This document shows positions 25,810-34,781 of a DNA stretch of 64,000 bases, piece by piece (positions within the stretch are counted from its first letter, which is position 1; each line of letters opens with the position of its first letter). The notes beneath the pieces were generated by a model. It was given only the letters and a program-made list of their open reading frames with translations. It was not told the origin of the DNA and did not search any database. Origin of the DNA: G963669295 sp963669295 (GTDB lineage Bacteria > Bacteroidota > Bacteroidia > Flavobacteriales_D > CALLUQ01); NCBI GenBank assembly GCA_963669295.1, contig OY769938.1, positions 1,488,001 through 1,552,000 of the forward strand, given 5' to 3'. The position numbers and the translations under genes are program-made.

Positions 25810-27093
25810 TTATAATAGCGAATCGGCCACTGCAAATTCAATGGCGTCAATCAGGGTTTTCATCGAATCTTTATAGGTAGTATACGATGCTTTATGTGCC
25901 TCTTTAATCGGTTCTGATGTAGGGAACTTTTCTTGCAAGTGATCTACCTGCGAGCCATTTTTCCAAAAGCGATAACACACATGTGGGCCTGTGGCCAGGC
26001 CGGTGCTACCCACATAGCCAATTACATCGCCTTGTTTTACACGCTGCCCTTTTTTTGCTGCCCGTTTGCTCATGTGCAAGTACTGGGTAGTATAAACATC
26101 ATTGTGTTTTACCTTTACATAATTACCGTTGCCTTTTCCGTAAGAAGAGGCCACCACCACTCCATCACCCGTAGCCATAATAGGAGTGCCTTTAGGCGCA
26201 GCATAATCAGTACCGAGGTGCGCCTTGTAGCGTTTTTGTACGGGATGAAATCGTTTTTTAGAGTACCGCGAAGAGATGCGACTGTATTTTAATGGCGCCT
26301 TTAAAAATGCCTTGCGCAATCCATTTCCTTTCTCATCAAAGTAATCGGGAATGCTGTCTTGCGTATAATGAAAAGCATACAAATCAGCACCACGGTTATG
26401 AAAGAAGGTTGCTCTTACATCACCCAACCCAACAAACGCTCCTTCCACAAACTTTTCTTCATAAATCATCTTGAACTTATCGCCTTGCTGTAGTTTAAAG
26501 AAGTCGATAGTCCATGCATATATTTCCGACAACTCGGTGGACAGCAGTGCTACTTTACGGTCGGAAAGACCATTAGCGGCTAATGCCAACCATGGTGAAT
26601 TGTGTTGTTCATCAATTACACCCGAAAGGGTACGTTCTTCTACATCCACCTCTTTTGCACCTGCATAAACAAACATGCTATCGCGAAAATCGAACACGAC
26701 AAAATCGACCGCATTTTTTTCGTAGATGAAGCACTGTGCTTTCCCCAGCGAGTCGGTACTGCAAAGCACGGTGTATTTATGATCGGGGCGAAAGTCGCGG
26801 TTGGCATTAAACACTTCTTTCCCTCTTGCCAGTATCTGATCTATTTCGGGATAGGAAATGTGATATTTCAATAAAATGTCTGCCAGAAATTCATTCTTCC
26901 CTACTGAATCAATATGCACATTGAATGAATCGAGGTTAAATCCGTATTCAATCTCTGGCTCAGGAGGTATAGTATCTTCTACCACTACTACTTCTACCGG
27001 CACTTCATTTGAGCCACCACACCCCCATAGCAATGCTACAAAGACAAGCAGCAAGAATACTTTTGTATTGATACTAAGCTTTTGCAAAAACAT
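25810..27093 (-). CDS. M23-family peptidoglycan endopeptidase lipoprotein
   Basis: The 427-residue product begins with a lipoprotein signal (LLLVFVALLWGCGGS) and ends with an M23 domain. H292 and D296 (AHLGTDYA) form the HxxxD zinc half-site, followed by LHMSKRAAKKGQRVKQGDVIGYVGSTG. The usual HxH motif reads GPHVCYRFW, with H371 and cysteine 373 in place of the second histidine. I infer cell-wall cross-link cleavage at the inner leaflet of the outer membrane. I chose the start at 27093 because it gives the lipobox; a longer frame would run deep into the upstream dioxygenase gene, whose 3' end overlaps this start by 20 bp. Confidence 0.85.
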   Translation of the reverse strand: MFLQKLSINTKVFLLLVFVALLWGCGGSNEVPVEVVVVEDTIPPEPEIEYGFNLDSFNVHIDSVGKNEFLADILLKYHISYPEIDQILARGKEVFNANRDFRPDHKYTVLCSTDSLGKAQCFIYEKNAVDFVVFDFRDSMFVYAGAKEVDVEERTLSGVIDEQHNSPWLALAANGLSDRKVALLSTELSEIYAWTIDFFKLQQGDKFKMIYEEKFVEGAFVGLGDVRATFFHNRGADLYAFHYTQDSIPDYFDEKGNGLRKAFLKAPLKYSRISSRYSKKRFHPVQKRYKAHLGTDYAAPKGTPIMATGDGVVVASSYGKGNGNYVKVKHNDVYTTQYLHMSKRAAKKGQRVKQGDVIGYVGSTGLATGPHVCYRFWKNGSQVDHLQEKFPTSEPIKEAHKASYTTYKDSMKTLIDAIEFAVADSLL

Positions 27094-28084
27094 CCTCCAC
27101 CCATTTTTTGCCCCACTCCTCTTGCTCTTGTTTGCTCCAAAGTTGAGGGTAGAAAATTCGTTTTTGAAACCGTGGAGGCAGGTACTTTTGCCAATTGGTT
27201 CCTCCAGTAGCAGCCACATCTTCTTCATTGCGTTGCAAATAACGCACGGCCGACTTGTAATGCACCAGCGGCCAGTTCACGTTAACATTGACATCGAGAA
27301 AACGCATAGCAGCAAGCACATCTTCGCGCTGCTGTTCTTCTTCTGTAAGCGTACAGTACTTGCGCCAAACATTCATTGTTCTCCACCGCTGAGCCATCCC
27401 CACCAATTCGTCGGTATACTTTTGTTCAAATTGCTTCAACGTTAACGTTTTCTCTCCTGTTGCCAATTCGGTAGCTCCCTTCTTCCAATACGAATGCTCA
27501 AACATGTCATCAATCATCGAGTTGGTAATAGTGCCTGAGTACTGTTCGCGGTGGTTTTTTTCCACCAGGTTAATAAAGTCGGTACAACAGATTTCGATCT
27601 TGCGGTATTGTGCCGATTGAAACCCACTCGCAGGTAGCAAAGCCATACGGTAGCGCATGAATTGCTCCGGCTCCATACCATCTACCATAATATCGAACGA
27701 CTTGGTCAGTGCCTCAAAATAACGGTTTACCCGCTGGATACGCGCTACGAAATAATCGACTTCTATGGCATCTTTCCATCCTTTGTCTTCACCAGTAGCC
27801 AGTACTTCTCTTCCATTGTGCCCAATTTGCTCCAATTCGTGCAGGGCCAACTTAAAATACAGTTCAGTAATTTGATGGTATACAATGAAGATCAACTCAT
27901 CAGGGAAATCGGTCTTGGGCTGCTGCAGTGATAACAGTGTGTCTAACCTCGTATAATCCCAATAGGTGGTGCTGTTCGACATCAACAATCCATCGAGGTA
28001 AGAAGTAAGGTCTTGCCCCATTGTGGCATACTTTGCTTCCAGCTTTTTCAGCCGTTCCATTACCTCTGGCTTAAACTCCTCCAT
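27074..28084 (-). CDS. kynA: Tryptophan 2,3-dioxygenase
   Basis: The 336-residue enzyme opens the indole ring of tryptophan to N-formylkynurenine, the first step of the kynurenine route. Family segments are clear: TTYWDYTRLDTLLSLQ, LIFIVYHQITELYFKLALHE with the substrate-site His, MALLPASGFQSAQYRKIE, and WPLVHYKSAVRYL with the likely heme-ligand His, then ATGGTNWQKYLPPRF. The family is common in Bacteroidota with this longer C-terminus. No kynureninase or hydroxylase gene is adjacent; a cyclase-family hydrolase at 13.6 kb might supply the formamidase step. It overlaps the M23 gene start by 20 bp. Confidence 0.92.
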   Translation of the reverse strand: MEEFKPEVMERLKKLEAKYATMGQDLTSYLDGLLMSNSTTYWDYTRLDTLLSLQQPKTDFPDELIFIVYHQITELYFKLALHELEQIGHNGREVLATGEDKGWKDAIEVDYFVARIQRVNRYFEALTKSFDIMVDGMEPEQFMRYRMALLPASGFQSAQYRKIEICCTDFINLVEKNHREQYSGTITNSMIDDMFEHSYWKKGATELATGEKTLTLKQFEQKYTDELVGMAQRWRTMNVWRKYCTLTEEEQQREDVLAAMRFLDVNVNVNWPLVHYKSAVRYLQRNEEDVAATGGTNWQKYLPPRFQKRIFYPQLWSKQEQEEWGKKWVEDVFAKA

Positions 28085-28186
28085 GATCCTTTTTTTAAAA
28101 GGCGAAAGTTAACGAAAATCCCGCTACTTCCTTCAAAGAGTTTTCAAGAGCAAGCTGTTAGAAAAACAAGGGAAACAATGGGTTAC

Positions 28187-28993
28187 CTAGTTCTTTTCGA
28201 CCTTGGAAATAGGGTTGGCCAATCCTTCGTAACCGGTCAGTTCCATCTTAATCGATCCAACCAGAATTTTAGCTTTTGCCAATACCGGGATTTTATTCGC
28301 GTCGTCGGTAATCCATACGTTAAGATCTTCTTCTTTCTTAAAGATTCTTCCCTTCTGTACCACTGGTCTGAACTTCATGCACCGAAACTTGCCGGCACGT
28401 ACAGAAATGGTTTCTTTGCCAATGTATTTAATCTTGAGTGGGAATAATTCTTCATCTAAAAAAGTGTTCACCACAAAAGTGTCGCCTTTTTTCATTTTAG
28501 AGAAATCCATGCTTCGCGCATAGTAAAATGCCGAAATCATATCTTGTACCGAAGGAGGCACATCGTGTACCTTTCCCTTTTCGGTTTTCACCTTGTTCTT
28601 ATGTTGAAAAAAGGTGTAATCCTGGCTGATCTTATAACCTCCTTCATCTACCCTCCTAATAAATACCCATGGTATCAACGATTCAGCATCGAGGTAAGAT
28701 TCATAACGGTCGCGCACCCTGAAAAACGTATCGAACGCACCAAGGCTACTGCCTAATCCAACAGCATGCACCAACTTTCGGCCCTGCACGGTTTTATCGC
28801 AACTGCGTAACTCCAGTGTGGCAGTACCTGCATCTACTACGCCATAGTGTAACAAAAAGGTAAGTTTTTCTCCTACCTTAAACGCATTGTGTTTTACAGG
28901 CTCAAATGCAACAGATGAGCCTCCACGGCCTTGCGCTTGCATGAATTGAAACAAGCAAAGAGCAAGGGACAATATGATCATCTTCCTTTTCAT
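28187..28993 (-). CDS. DUF3108 exported protein
   Basis: The 268-residue product has a signal peptide (KMIILSLALCLFQFMQAQ) and a DUF3108 domain recognised by FKVGEKLTFLLHYGVVDAGTATLELRS, FRVRDRYESYLDAESLIPW and LNVWITDDANKIPVLAKAKILVGSIKMELTGY. The family is periplasmic or outer-membrane associated and uncharacterised. The frame is open upstream, but the ATG at 28993 places the signal peptide at the N-terminus. It is followed by kynA after about 100 bp and preceded by leuS. Confidence 0.8.
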   Translation of the reverse strand: MKRKMIILSLALCLFQFMQAQGRGGSSVAFEPVKHNAFKVGEKLTFLLHYGVVDAGTATLELRSCDKTVQGRKLVHAVGLGSSLGAFDTFFRVRDRYESYLDAESLIPWVFIRRVDEGGYKISQDYTFFQHKNKVKTEKGKVHDVPPSVQDMISAFYYARSMDFSKMKKGDTFVVNTFLDEELFPLKIKYIGKETISVRAGKFRCMKFRPVVQKGRIFKKEEDLNVWITDDANKIPVLAKAKILVGSIKMELTGYEGLANPISKVEKN

Positions 28994-29061
28994 GTCTGAA
29001 GAAAGGACAAAAAGCGTTCCAAACTTGTTTTTGGCTGGTAGATGCTTCATATTCAAGGTGG

Positions 29062-31821
29062 TTACACCACTACATTTACAATTTTTTTAGGTACTACGAT
29101 TACTTTTTTCGGTGATTTGCCTTCCAGGTACTTCGCTGTTTGCTCGGATGCCAACACCTCTTTTTCTACTTCTTCTTTCGACAAGGCAGCCGATAGTTCC
29201 ATTTTAAAACGCATTTTTCCGTTAAAAGATACAGGGTAGGTAAAAGAATCTTCTACCAGGTACTGCGGGTCAAACTCAGGCAAGGTAGCATAGCTTACAC
29301 TTTCGGTATGTCCTAGTTTTTTCCAAAGCTCTTCGGCTATGTGAGGTGCATAAGGCGAAACCAACACCACTAAATCTTCTAGAATAGCACGTTTATTGCA
29401 TTTCAAATCGGTAAGCTCATTCACACAAATCATAAAGTTACTCACTACGGTGTTGAACGAATAGCGATCCAGGTCTTCCCTGAATTTCTTGATGGTTTTA
29501 TGCAACGCTTTCAACTCCGCTTTACTCGGTGCCTCGTCCGAAAGTTGAAGTCCTTCGTCGTTGTGGAACAAACGCCACAATTTTTTTAGAAAGCCATATA
29601 CACCGGTAATGCCCTTAGTATCCCATGGCTTGTATTGTTCTAATGGCCCCAAGAACATCTCGTACAAGCGCAAAGTATCGGCACCAAAGCGCTCACACAA
29701 TTCATCAGGGCTCTGTACGTTCCACTTCGACTTCGACATTTTCTCCACCTCATGCCCGCACAGGTATTTCCCATCTTCCAATATAAACTCGGCATTGGCA
29801 AATTCAGGACGCCATGCTTTGAAGGCATCGGTATCCAGCTCGTCATTATCAACAATATTTACGTCTACATGAATACGCGTTGTATCGTACTCTTTGCGCA
29901 AACCAAAAGACACAAATTGGTTGGTGCCATTTACTCGATAAACAAAACTCGATCGACCAAGAATCATCCCCTGGTTAATGAGCTTTTGAAACGGCTCTTG
30001 CATCGGAATCAAATCAAGATCGTACAAGAACTTGGTCCAGAAACGAGCGTACAACAAGTGGCCGGTAGCGTGTTCTGAACCTCCAATGTATAGGTCTACC
30101 TGATTCCAATAATCTACTTTATCACGAGCAACAAATGCATCGTTATTGTTGGGATCCATGTATCGAAGAAAATACCACGATGACCCCGCCCACCCAGGCA
30201 TGGTGCTGTATTCCATCGTATGGCCATCAGCCGTTTTCCAACTGGTAGCACGTGCCAATGGTGGCTCCCCATCTTCCGTAGGCAAATACTTATCTACCTC
30301 CGGCAATTCCAGAGGCAATTCACCATCGCTCAAAACCGTAGGCAAATCGTTATTGAAATACACTGGAAAAGGTTCCCCCCAATAGCGTTGGCGCGAAAAG
30401 ATGGCATCGCGTAACCGGTAGTTCACCTTGCCCTTTCCAAAACCCTTTGCTTCAATCGCTTCAATGGCTGCAATCATGGCGTCGCTTCCAATCATACCAT
30501 TCAAAAAGTCGGAATTAATCATGACCTTGTCTTTGGACGGGTCTGCTCCTTCACTTACATCCTGTCCTTCTATTAACGGAACAATAGGAATATCAAAATG
30601 ATGGGCAAAACCCCAATCGCGCTGATCGCCCGAAGGAACAGCCATTACCGCTCCAGTGCCATAACCTGCCAACACATAATCTCCAATCCAAATAGGGATT
30701 TTCTCGCCCGTAAATGGATGTAAAGCATAAGCTCCAGTAAATGTTCCAGTAATGGTTTTTACATCACTCATCCGATCGCGCTCCGAACGATTTTTGGCCA
30801 CTTCAACATATTTTTCTACCTCTTCCCTATGGTCAGCAATAGTGATCTCATCCACTAAGTCGTGCTCAGGAGCCAGTACCATAAATGTAACACCGAAAAT
30901 AGTATCGGGACGAGTAGTAAACACCTCAATGGTATGATCATAACCTTCTACCTGAAATGTAACAGCAGCACCATTCGACTTCCCAATCCAGTTGCGTTGT
31001 TGTTCTTTTAATGCATCGGTCCAATCAATGGTTTCCAGTCCTTGCAACAACCGCTCAGCATAAGCGGTTATGCGTAACGACCATTGGCGCATCAATTTGC
31101 GCTCTACTGGAAATCCTCCACGCTCCGAAACACCATCCTTCACTTCTTCGTTGGCCAATACAGTGCCTAACCCCGGACACCAGTTCACCCAGGTGTCTGC
31201 CAAATAAGCCAGGCGATAGTGCAACAATAGTTGCTCCTGCTCCTCTGTACTATAGCTGTTCCAGGCATTTGCATCAAACGATTCCACTTCCTCTGAAGCA
31301 GCATTCACCCCTACATTGCCGTTGGTTTCAAAGTGCTTGATGAGCGATGCTATCGGCTCTGCTTTATCAGTATCATTATTATACCAGGCATTAAACAGTT
31401 GCTTAAAAATCCATTGCGTCCATTTGTAGTAATTAGGGTCACATGTTTGCACTTCTCTGCTCCAATCAAACGAAAACCCAATACGATCCAACTGCTCACG
31501 GTAACGTTTTACATTTTGTGCTGTGGTTATCGCTGGGTGCTGACCAGTTTGAATGGCATACTGCTCGGCAGGCAGTCCAAAAGCATCGTACCCCATGGGG
31601 TGCAACACATTGAATCCCTGTAATCGCTTGTAACGCGCATACACATCAGAAGCAATGTATCCTAGTGGATGGCCTACGTGCAGCCCTGCTCCAGAAGGGT
31701 AGGGAAACATATCCAATACATAAAATTTTTCTTTGGAAGCATCCTCGGTAGTTTTATAAGTGCCATTTTCCTTCCAGTATTGTTGCCACGCTGCCTCAAT
31801 CTCGTTGTGGTTGTATTTCAT
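29062..31821 (-). CDS. leuS: Leucyl-tRNA synthetase
   Basis: LeuRS charges tRNA-Leu. The 919-residue protein has the class I motifs: PYPSGAGLHVGHPLGY with the HIGH equivalent HVGH, and EKMSKSKWN as KMSKS. The connective-peptide editing domain contains FTTRPDTIFGVTFMVLAPEH. A WYFLRY segment of the catalytic core and a C-terminal anticodon-binding domain with VSNFMICVNELT are present. Compared with E. coli (860 residues) it is longer, with insertions near residues 150-190 and 650-700, usual in Bacteroidota. Confidence 0.97.
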   Translation of the reverse strand: MKYNHNEIEAAWQQYWKENGTYKTTEDASKEKFYVLDMFPYPSGAGLHVGHPLGYIASDVYARYKRLQGFNVLHPMGYDAFGLPAEQYAIQTGQHPAITTAQNVKRYREQLDRIGFSFDWSREVQTCDPNYYKWTQWIFKQLFNAWYNNDTDKAEPIASLIKHFETNGNVGVNAASEEVESFDANAWNSYSTEEQEQLLLHYRLAYLADTWVNWCPGLGTVLANEEVKDGVSERGGFPVERKLMRQWSLRITAYAERLLQGLETIDWTDALKEQQRNWIGKSNGAAVTFQVEGYDHTIEVFTTRPDTIFGVTFMVLAPEHDLVDEITIADHREEVEKYVEVAKNRSERDRMSDVKTITGTFTGAYALHPFTGEKIPIWIGDYVLAGYGTGAVMAVPSGDQRDWGFAHHFDIPIVPLIEGQDVSEGADPSKDKVMINSDFLNGMIGSDAMIAAIEAIEAKGFGKGKVNYRLRDAIFSRQRYWGEPFPVYFNNDLPTVLSDGELPLELPEVDKYLPTEDGEPPLARATSWKTADGHTMEYSTMPGWAGSSWYFLRYMDPNNNDAFVARDKVDYWNQVDLYIGGSEHATGHLLYARFWTKFLYDLDLIPMQEPFQKLINQGMILGRSSFVYRVNGTNQFVSFGLRKEYDTTRIHVDVNIVDNDELDTDAFKAWRPEFANAEFILEDGKYLCGHEVEKMSKSKWNVQSPDELCERFGADTLRLYEMFLGPLEQYKPWDTKGITGVYGFLKKLWRLFHNDEGLQLSDEAPSKAELKALHKTIKKFREDLDRYSFNTVVSNFMICVNELTDLKCNKRAILEDLVVLVSPYAPHIAEELWKKLGHTESVSYATLPEFDPQYLVEDSFTYPVSFNGKMRFKMELSAALSKEEVEKEVLASEQTAKYLEGKSPKKVIVVPKKIVNVVV

Positions 31822-31994
31822 GCTTTACAGTGCTTAAGATTTCGAAAACCTACTAGTTATTAACAAAGCTGCGAATTTATAAAAAACTAAGGTCACTTAT
31901 TGCCTTTGTTAACAACGTTTTCTTAATTTAGCCGCGACCCAAACGCACGGTTCAAAGGCGGTTCATTGAACGTTTTACAGCCCTCCGTGTATAA

Positions 31995-32906
31995 ATGCAA
32001 AAATTGATGGGTCGATGGCCCAACAAAAGCATGGCAGCTAAAATCAACAAATACTCCCGCAGACGGGCTTTTACCACTTACACCTCGACTGTTATTGGCA
32101 TCTCGTTGGTATTGTACATGCTAAGCATTCTTGGCTGGTTCCTCATCAACGCTCAAAAGGTGTCGACCTATGTAAAGGAAAATGTGAAGATGGAGGTTTA
32201 CATCAAGGAAAATGTAAAGGATGTAGAAATCAAGCAATTGGAAAAATCGATTGCTGCTGAACCTTACACCAAAGCGGTAGAGCTCATCGATAAAGAGGAA
32301 GCAGCTCGAATTGTGGAAGAAGATATTGGAGATGATTTTATTCAGCTACTGGGCTACAACCCCTTATTGGCCTCGTTGGATGTATATGTGAATGCCGATT
32401 ATGCCACTAACGATAGCATTACCTGGATTGCAGAGGAGTTGCAGAAAAACCCAAAAATTGCGGAGGTAGAATACCGTCCTGATTTACTGGCTGCCATCAA
32501 TGAAAACTCCAGGGATATTAGCATTGTAATATTGGGCATTAGTATCTTATTGCTCATCATTGCCGTAGCATTAATTAACAACACCATAAGGTTAGCTATT
32601 TATTCTAAACGATTCTTAATTAAGAGCATGCAGCTGGTAGGAGCCACCTCCTGGTTTATACAGCGCCCCTTTATTTTAAATGGGGTATTCCAGGGCTTTT
32701 TAGGAGCATTGATTGCCATCAGCTATATGTTAGGTTCACTGTATTTCGTTGAGCAGGAATTTGAGGGTTTGTTTGTTATAGAAGATTTGCAGACCTTTGG
32801 ACTGCTTTTTGGTGCCATCATTTTGATTGGAATTATTTTATCATGGATCTTTACTTCGTTGGCAGTAAGAAAGTTCTTACGGCTTAAAGTAGATGACCTA
32901 TACTAA
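31995..32906 (+). CDS. ftsX: FtsX-type cell-division permease
   Basis: The 303-residue protein has the FtsX layout: a cytoplasmic N-terminus, TM1 (about 36-57), a periplasmic domain of about 110 residues (VKMEVYIKENVKDVEIKQLEK, then an IAEVEYRPDLL segment), and three C-terminal helices with the permease-like motif MQLVGATSWFIQRPFILNGVFQG. With FtsE it transmits ATP hydrolysis to periplasmic murein hydrolase activators. ftsE is not adjacent, as often in this phylum. An internal ATG at 32031 is an alternative start. DUF3098, uppP and truB follow with short gaps. Confidence 0.92.
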   Translation: MQKLMGRWPNKSMAAKINKYSRRRAFTTYTSTVIGISLVLYMLSILGWFLINAQKVSTYVKENVKMEVYIKENVKDVEIKQLEKSIAAEPYTKAVELIDKEEAARIVEEDIGDDFIQLLGYNPLLASLDVYVNADYATNDSITWIAEELQKNPKIAEVEYRPDLLAAINENSRDISIVILGISILLLIIAVALINNTIRLAIYSKRFLIKSMQLVGATSWFIQRPFILNGVFQGFLGALIAISYMLGSLYFVEQEFEGLFVIEDLQTFGLLFGAIILIGIILSWIFTSLAVRKFLRLKVDDLY

Positions 32907-32918
32907 AGACAACATGCC

Positions 32919-33155
32919 ATGAGTATTGAAAACGAATTTGCATTTAGAAAAGAAAACTACCTTTTCCTTATTGGAGGAGTGATAATGGTTGTGGGTGGCT
33001 TTATTATGATGTTAGGAGGAGGGTCTGATGATCCAAACGCTTTCAACAAAGAAGAGTTATTCAGCACTACCAGAATTACCCTTGCGCCATTAATGGTACT
33101 CGCTGGGTTTGTTGGCGTGCTTTATGGCATCATGAAAAAACCCAAAGCGGAATAA
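32919..33155 (+). CDS. DUF3098 membrane protein
   Basis: This 78-residue protein has two hydrophobic helices (YLFLIGGVIMVVGGFIMMLGGG and LAPLMVLAGFVGVLYGIM) around a polar loop with DDPNAFNKEELFSTTRIT. It is the conserved small partner found between ftsX and uppP in Bacteroidota genomes. A role in division or envelope assembly is inferred only from that conserved position. The gaps to its neighbours are 12 and 9 bp. Confidence 0.85.
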   Translation: MSIENEFAFRKENYLFLIGGVIMVVGGFIMMLGGGSDDPNAFNKEELFSTTRITLAPLMVLAGFVGVLYGIMKKPKAE

Positions 33156-33164
33156 TCCGTACCA

Positions 33165-33968
33165 ATGGGTTGGCTTGAAGCACTTATCTTAGGGATTTTA
33201 CAAGGGCTCACCGAGTTTTTGCCGGTGAGCAGCAGTGGGCACATTGAATTGGGCAAGGCACTGCTCAACACCAATCAACAGGAAGACCCCTTATTGTTTA
33301 CCATATTAGTACACGGTGCTACAGCACTTAGTACCATTGTAGTATTTAGAAAAGACATTGTTACGCTTATCAAAGGACTCTTTGAATTTAAGTGGAACGA
33401 CAGTGCCAAATATTTTGTCTTCATTGTTGTTTCTATGATTCCGGCAGCTATTGTTGGGGTCTTTTTCGAAGATGAAATCAACGCTTTTTTTGATGGCAAC
33501 CTGTTACTCGTTGGCTGCATGCTTATTTTCACCGCCATCTTGTTATTTTTAACTACTAAAACGCCTGAAAAGCCCGGTAAGGTATCGGCACCCAAAGCAT
33601 TTTTGATTGGTATCATGCAAGCCATTGCCATACTCCCTGGAGTTTCACGGTCGGGATCTACCATCTCGCTATCACTATTGTTAGGCATCAGCAGAGAAAA
33701 TGCCGCCCGATTCTCTTTCCTAATGGTATTGCCCCTTATTTTTGGTGCAATGTTGTTGAAGATCAAGGCACTTTTCGATACTGCTGAAGCAGGGGCGACT
33801 GTAGAAATCAGTGCACTACCTCTCATTATTGGTTTCATTGCTGCATTTGCCTCAGGCGTATTGGCTTGCAAGTGGATGATTAAGTTGGTAAAAAACAGCA
33901 AGCTCATTTACTTTGCTTTATACTGCCTTATTGTAGGTGGTATTGCCATTGCATCAGGCATTTTATGA
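33165..33968 (+). CDS. uppP: Undecaprenyl-diphosphate phosphatase
   Basis: UppP (BacA) recycles the undecaprenyl lipid carrier for peptidoglycan and other surface polymers. The 267-residue protein is polytopic and has both catalytic motifs: QGLTEFLPVSSSGHIELGKAL near the N-terminus and PGVSRSGSTISLSLLLGI in the middle. Its stop overlaps the truB start by 4 bp (ATGA). The product also determines intrinsic bacitracin tolerance in many species. Confidence 0.95.
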   Translation: MGWLEALILGILQGLTEFLPVSSSGHIELGKALLNTNQQEDPLLFTILVHGATALSTIVVFRKDIVTLIKGLFEFKWNDSAKYFVFIVVSMIPAAIVGVFFEDEINAFFDGNLLLVGCMLIFTAILLFLTTKTPEKPGKVSAPKAFLIGIMQAIAILPGVSRSGSTISLSLLLGISRENAARFSFLMVLPLIFGAMLLKIKALFDTAEAGATVEISALPLIIGFIAAFASGVLACKWMIKLVKNSKLIYFALYCLIVGGIAIASGIL

Positions 33969-34672
33969 CCCCCGAAGAACAAAACATATTTCAAACCGGT
34001 AAAGTATTGTTGGTCGATAAGCCGTTAGAGTGGACCTCTTTTGATGTTGTCAATAAACTACGGTATGGATTAAAACGCACCCTTAACATCAAAAAAATTA
34101 AAGTAGGGCATGCGGGCACTCTCGATCCTCTTGCTACCGGATTACTGGTGATCTGCACAGGTAAATTCACCAAGAAAATTAACACCTTTCAAGACGAAGA
34201 AAAAGAATATACCGGCACAATTTTGCTTGGAGCGACCACTCCTTCATACGATCTCGAAACAGAAGTAGATGGAACCTTCCCCACCGAACACATTACTGAA
34301 GAAATGGTACGAGACACTGCCAAAACCTTTATTGGGTTCATGGATCAGGTACCGCCATTGTTTTCAGCTAAAAAAGTAGATGGTGAGCGTGCTTATCATC
34401 TTGCCAGAAGAGGAGAAACCAAACAATTAAAGCCCAAACACATTGAAATAAAAACCTTTGAGATTACCCGTTGTGAGTTGCCAGAAGTTGACTTCAAAAT
34501 CGCTTGTAGCAAAGGCACTTATATCAGATCCATTGCCTACGATTTTGGAAAAGCACTCGACAGCGGTGGGCACTTAAAATCGTTACGTCGTATCCGAAGT
34601 GGTGAATTTGAAATAAACAATGCCCTCACTATTGAACAATGTTTAGAGGAAATTGAACGCTCCGTGAAATAG
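33965..34672 (+). CDS. truB: tRNA pseudouridine-55 synthase
   Basis: TruB makes pseudouridine 55 in the T-arm of tRNAs. The 235-residue enzyme has VDKPLEWTSFDVVNKL at the N-terminus and the catalytic motif GHAGTLDPLATGLL with D54. PPLFSAKKVDGERAYHLARRGE and CSKGTYIRSIAYDFG follow. It is shorter than the E. coli enzyme because the PUA domain is absent, as in other Bacteroidota. The start is set by the 4-bp overlap with uppP. Confidence 0.95.
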   Translation: MTPEEQNIFQTGKVLLVDKPLEWTSFDVVNKLRYGLKRTLNIKKIKVGHAGTLDPLATGLLVICTGKFTKKINTFQDEEKEYTGTILLGATTPSYDLETEVDGTFPTEHITEEMVRDTAKTFIGFMDQVPPLFSAKKVDGERAYHLARRGETKQLKPKHIEIKTFEITRCELPEVDFKIACSKGTYIRSIAYDFGKALDSGGHLKSLRRIRSGEFEINNALTIEQCLEEIERSVK

Positions 34673-34701
34673 TCTTACCGCTTAAAATCTGCTGGATACA
34701 A

Positions 34702-34733
34702 TTGTTTTTTCTCATATTAAATTACTAAGTTTG
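34702..34733 (+). promoter_or_regulatory. Promoter for queA
   Basis: TTG (34702-34704), a 21-nt spacer and TAAGTTTG (34726-34733) fit the consensus. The predicted leader of about 40 nt contains the inverted repeat TTAAGG...CCTTAA immediately before the start region. It does not match the preQ1 riboswitch consensus. Confidence 0.5.
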
Positions 34734-34781
34734 CACGCTAATTTTAAGGATACGAATCCCTTAATTTGAAACTTCAAGAGC

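Noticed and set aside
34734..34781. preQ1 riboswitch upstream of queA
   Set aside because: The leader lacks the C-rich loop and A-rich tail of the preQ1-I consensus and is too short for the other classes.
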